From: DATMXT01 sp035560415
Lineage (GTDB): Bacteria > Bacillota > Clostridia > Oscillospirales > Feifaniaceae
Assembly: GCA_035560415.1 (NCBI GenBank)
Contig: DATMZG010000091.1
Span: forward strand, 1-8,304
Length of the DNA: 8,304 bases
Reading direction: 5' to 3'
Shown here: positions 6,226-8,304 of the stretch, piece after piece
How positions within the stretch are numbered: the first letter of the stretch is position 1
How the letters are laid out: each line of letters starts with the position of its first letter
Translations under genes and position numbers: made by a program
Notes under the pieces: model-generated
The model's input: only the letters and a program-made list of their open reading frames with translations
Told to the model about the DNA's origin: nothing
Databases searched by the model: none

Positions 6226-7359
6226 TCAGCGAAACCCGATGCGAAGCGCAAAGCCCGCAATGGCATCGATCGCCTTGGAAAAGTCGTCTTCGCACACCTC
6301 GACGGGCGCGTCCCCCTCCAGCGACTTTGTGTACGCCCGGCCCAAAACCGTGTCGACCAGCTCCTGATGCTTTCGAATGGAGCGGACATTTTTGCCGTAG
6401 AGCCTTTCGCAGGCCGCCGACAGCACCTGCCCGTCAAGCAGCACATGGCCGGCGTACATGCCGCTCATTTTCACGCCGCTGTAGCGGCCGATGATTTCGC
6501 GCATGCGGTCGAGCGGGACCTCCGGGAATTTGAAAACGGTGCACCGGTCTCTCAGCGGCTCCGGCACCGCGTCGAGGTCGTTGCAGGTCATCACGACGAG
6601 GCAGTGGGAGACGTCGATTGGAAAGCCGAAAAAGTTCTCGAAAAGGACGTTTGCGCTGTTGTCGCAGACCGGCAGCAGCTCATCGGCAATGGAGGCGCGG
6701 GTGGTGGTGTTCGAATTTTTGTCGACCTCGTCAATGATGAGCAGCGGGTTGAGGGTTTCAGTCTGCACCATGGCCTTTGCGATTTCACCCATATCCGCCC
6801 CGCGAAAGGAGAGCGCGTCGCCGGTCAGCCCGTGTCCGCAGGCCGCCTGTGGAACCGAAATAAGCCAGCTGCGCAGCCCCATGACGTCGGCGAGAATTTT
6901 TGCGGCAGTGGTCTTCCCGCACCCCGGAGGCCCCGACAGGATGACGGGTTTCATTTTCTTGTTTCGGACATATTCCATCACACTGGGGAGCATCGCATGG
7001 GTAAACTCCGGCGGCAGCAGGTTCTCGGCGCAGGCGTCTCTCAGCTTCAGATACATTTCCCGCTCGGTGACGCCGGCGTAAAACGCCGGCGTCACCAATT
7101 GAAGGCGCTCCAGCGTCTCGCAGGCGCCAATCCACTTGCGCTGTTCCGCGTCGACGCTGGCCGGCCGGATTTGCAGCATGGCTTTGGTCTCCTCGAGCTG
7201 CTTTTTCACGCTGTCGGGAATTATCAGGCGCCCGTCACCGTCCTTTGCCCTGTCATAGCCCGCCGCGGCCTTTTGCGCCAAGGAGAGCAAAGTGCGCAGC
7301 TCCCGGTCGGAAAGGCCCAATAGATATCTCTTTTCCGCGCTGAGTTTTTCAGTTTCCAT
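6226..7359 (-). CDS. AAA+ ATPase with Lon-like ATPase core
   Basis: A 377-residue cytoplasmic AAA+ ATPase. Walker A is GPPGCGKT (143-150), Walker B LLIIDE (206-211), sensor 1 N260 in VVMTCND, arginine-finger candidates R270/R272 in PEPLRDR, and sensor 2 near R326/R329 in KNVRSIRK. The region DALSFRGADMGEIAKAM (181-197) and FPIDVSHCLVVMTCND match the layout of Lon-type ATPase modules. Lon's Ser-Lys protease domain is absent, and the 140-residue N-terminal part is a helical adaptor-like region rather than the Lon N-domain. The protein is therefore likely a remodelling ATPase. AGGAGAAGGG stands 2 to 7 bases before the ATG. It lies 59 bases after the YbjN-like gene. The Walker motifs and sensors are intact, so it is probably active. 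Confidence 0.9.
   Translation of the reverse strand: METEKLSAEKRYLLGLSDRELRTLLSLAQKAAAGYDRAKDGDGRLIIPDSVKKQLEETKAMLQIRPASVDAEQRKWIGACETLERLQLVTPAFYAGVTEREMYLKLRDACAENLLPPEFTHAMLPSVMEYVRNKKMKPVILSGPPGCGKTTAAKILADVMGLRSWLISVPQAACGHGLTGDALSFRGADMGEIAKAMVQTETLNPLLIIDEVDKNSNTTTRASIADELLPVCDNSANVLFENFFGFPIDVSHCLVVMTCNDLDAVPEPLRDRCTVFKFPEVPLDRMREIIGRYSGVKMSGMYAGHVLLDGQVLSAACERLYGKNVRSIRKHQELVDTVLGRAYTKSLEGDAPVEVCEDDFSKAIDAIAGFALRIGFR
7066..7096. repeat. Perfect 14-bp inverted repeat inside the ATPase gene
   Basis: GGTGACGCCGGCGT is separated by AAA from its exact reverse complement. It codes for residues about 88-98 of the AAA+ protein (VTPAFYAGVT), which is itself nearly mirror-like. No T-run follows on either strand, so it is not an ordinary terminator. 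A strong mRNA hairpin here could slow or shape translation of the ATPase. Confidence 0.8.
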
Positions 7360-7418
7360 AACCCTTCTCCTATGTCCTGCCTGTCAGGGCGTCATCCGCA
7401 CCTGCCAAAAGGCGCGTT

Positions 7419-8066
7419 TCAGCTTCCGGCTTTGTCGCAGTCGTCGTCCTCGCCCGCCGCGCAATCCGCAAGGAATTTTGCCAGCCCGCCGAAGGGGAAT
7501 CCCGCCCGGCCGGAAGGGTCGCCGTCAAAGTCGTCGTCCTCTTTGGCGCCGCCGTCTTTGCCGTCCTCAAGCCCCGAGAGCAGGTCCTTCAGGCGGCGCT
7601 CCCTGTCGTCCTCACCCTTTGGCAAAAGGAGTCCGTGTGTGACATATTCAAGCTCCTCCCTGTAGTCGTGCAGGAAGCTGATGACGATCTGCTCCATGTC
7701 CTCCAGCGTGTCGCCGGTGAGCGGCGCCTCTTTGAAGCTGGCCTCAATGTGGCAGAACAGCCGCCCGTTGTCCGAGCTTGCGCACAGGTAGGCGACTTTT
7801 TTCTCATCGGTTTTCCCCTGGCAGTACTGGGCGGTCATGGCCCGGTAGGGCGGCAGGGCCGTGATGCCCGGAAAAGCCTCGACAATTGCGAACTCAATGT
7901 TTTTGTCCACGCGGATTTTCAAAAAGTAACTCTCGTTTGACGTGAGCACCTCGCAGAGAAATCCGGTGGAGCTGGAGCAGTCCTGCATTTTCGCGACCGT
8001 GTTGTGGTTGCTCTTTGTGACGAGAAACTCTTCAAAAGCCCTCAGGGTTGCCTCGTAGTTGTTCAT
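7419..8066 (-). CDS. YbjN/secretion-chaperone-like protein with acidic tail
   Basis: A 215-residue protein. Residues 1-145 resemble the YbjN / type III secretion chaperone-like fold: an N-terminal helix (YEATLRAFEEFLV), a run of beta strands (TGFLCEVL, YFLKIRV, FAIVEAFPGI), then a further strand pair (VAYLCASS, RLFCHIEAS) and the helix LEDMEQIVISFLHDYREELE. The tail from about 151 is disordered and acidic, with KEDDDFDGD and AGEDDDCDK. AAAAGGAG places the ATG at 8066 at a proper 7-base distance; the ATG at 8072 is too close, and the longer frame to 8225 has no ribosome binding site. It is the first gene before the AAA+ ATPase and may be its substrate-handling partner. Assignment to YbjN is by overall pattern, not a diagnostic motif. 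Confidence 0.65.
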   Translation of the reverse strand: MNNYEATLRAFEEFLVTKSNHNTVAKMQDCSSSTGFLCEVLTSNESYFLKIRVDKNIEFAIVEAFPGITALPPYRAMTAQYCQGKTDEKKVAYLCASSDNGRLFCHIEASFKEAPLTGDTLEDMEQIVISFLHDYREELEYVTHGLLLPKGEDDRERRLKDLLSGLEDGKDGGAKEDDDFDGDPSGRAGFPFGGLAKFLADCAAGEDDDCDKAGS

Positions 8067-8242
8067 ATTCATTCTCCTTTTCTTCTCGGTTTGTTTTGGT
8101 GTCGGCGTGCCGGTCGCCGCCGCGGACTTTGGCCTTCGTCCATAGGATAAGCAAATTTGCCGGAGAAGAAAATGCCACACAAGGGCCAAATCGGGGCCAG
8201 TTTCATGCGATACACTCGAAGTCAAGACAGCAGATGTACGAC
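8067..8242. other. Gene-free upstream region of the YbjN-like gene
   Basis: About 175 bases carry no supported gene. The YbjN-like gene needs a leftward promoter here, but the best candidate is poor: on the minus strand TTTTCT, 17 bases, TATCCT, around 8177-8149. An AT-rich stretch with direct ribosome-binding purines (AAAAGGAG) lies just before the gene. Confidence 0.3.
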
Positions 8243-8281
8243 AAAGCGGGGCGTCACCAAAATGGTGACGCCCCGCTTTTT
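8243..8281 (+). terminator. Strong hairpin with T-run, orphan on the plus strand
   Basis: AAAGCGGGGCGTCACCA, loop AAA, then the exact complement, a 17-bp stem followed by TTTTT on the plus strand. On the minus strand the stem is followed only by a three-T run, so termination would be weaker in that direction. No plus-strand gene ends here. It most likely insulates the leftward unit from a gene to the right, or closes a rightward transcript that starts inside the window. Confidence 0.8.
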
Positions 8282-8304
8282 ACATGAAAATCGCACACTA
8301 ATCT

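Noticed and set aside
6208..7323. 371-residue plus-strand frame opposite the AAA+ ATPase
   Set aside because: The minus strand has intact Walker A, Walker B, sensor and arginine-finger motifs; the plus frame has no ribosome binding site and begins inside the terminator tail.
8067..8225. Longer N-terminus for the YbjN-like protein (start at 8225)
   Set aside because: The extension is unlike a protein domain, has no ribosome binding site, and AAAAGGAG precisely serves the ATG at 8066.
8172..8304. Open plus-strand frame beginning MPHKGQIGASFMRY, with GGAG upstream
   Set aside because: It would have to encode the strong hairpin terminator at 8243-8281, its composition is not coding-like, and it never closes within the window.

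Overview
The window reads as an accessory block from a fairly GC-rich, low-to-moderate complexity Gram-positive genome, most likely a member of the Clostridia (gut Oscillospirales-like is a guess). The reasons are strong AGGAGG ribosome binding sites before almost every gene, consensus sigma-A promoters, and a lipobox-type signal peptide. No housekeeping gene, tRNA, rRNA, insertion sequence, integrase or CRISPR array is visible, so neither the host nor a mobile element can be named from the sequence.

The layout is three transcription units. Unit A runs leftward from a promoter near 3993-3965 to the left edge of the window. Its genes, in order, are a 50-residue two-helix membrane microprotein (3849-3697), an unrecognised 214-residue protein (3663-3019), a 131-residue coiled-coil protein (3035-2640), a four-helix membrane protein with a cytoplasmic coiled coil (2627-1812), a 404-residue lipoprotein with a C-terminal OmpA-like domain (1815-601), a 48-residue zinc-ribbon protein (558-412), a 70-residue polar protein (368-156) and a partial gene that leaves the window (154-1). 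Several neighbours overlap or almost touch, which points to a co-translated operon. The 48- and 50-residue genes are easily missed.

Unit B runs rightward from a consensus promoter at 3893-3921: a 333-residue protein with an N-terminal helix-turn-helix (4041-5042), then a TPR protein (5097-6170), ending at a strong hairpin terminator (6177-6213). The promoters of units A and B face each other, so their transcripts overlap at the 5' ends by about 30 bases. A GATATT repeat and two inverted repeats lie at the two start regions.

Unit C runs leftward: a 215-residue YbjN/secretion-chaperone-like protein (8066-7419), then a 377-residue AAA+ ATPase with a Lon-like ATPase core and no protease domain (7359-6226). 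It converges on unit B. A 17-bp-stem hairpin with a T-run (8243-8281) lies upstream of it.

Working model (inference): units A, B and C form one envelope-associated system. It would have a membrane complex with a surface OmpA-domain lipoprotein, a cytoplasmic AAA+ remodelling ATPase with a YbjN-like partner, a TPR scaffold, and a helix-turn-helix protein that could control the face-to-face promoters. I recognise the single domains but not the combination, and cannot assign it to a described system.
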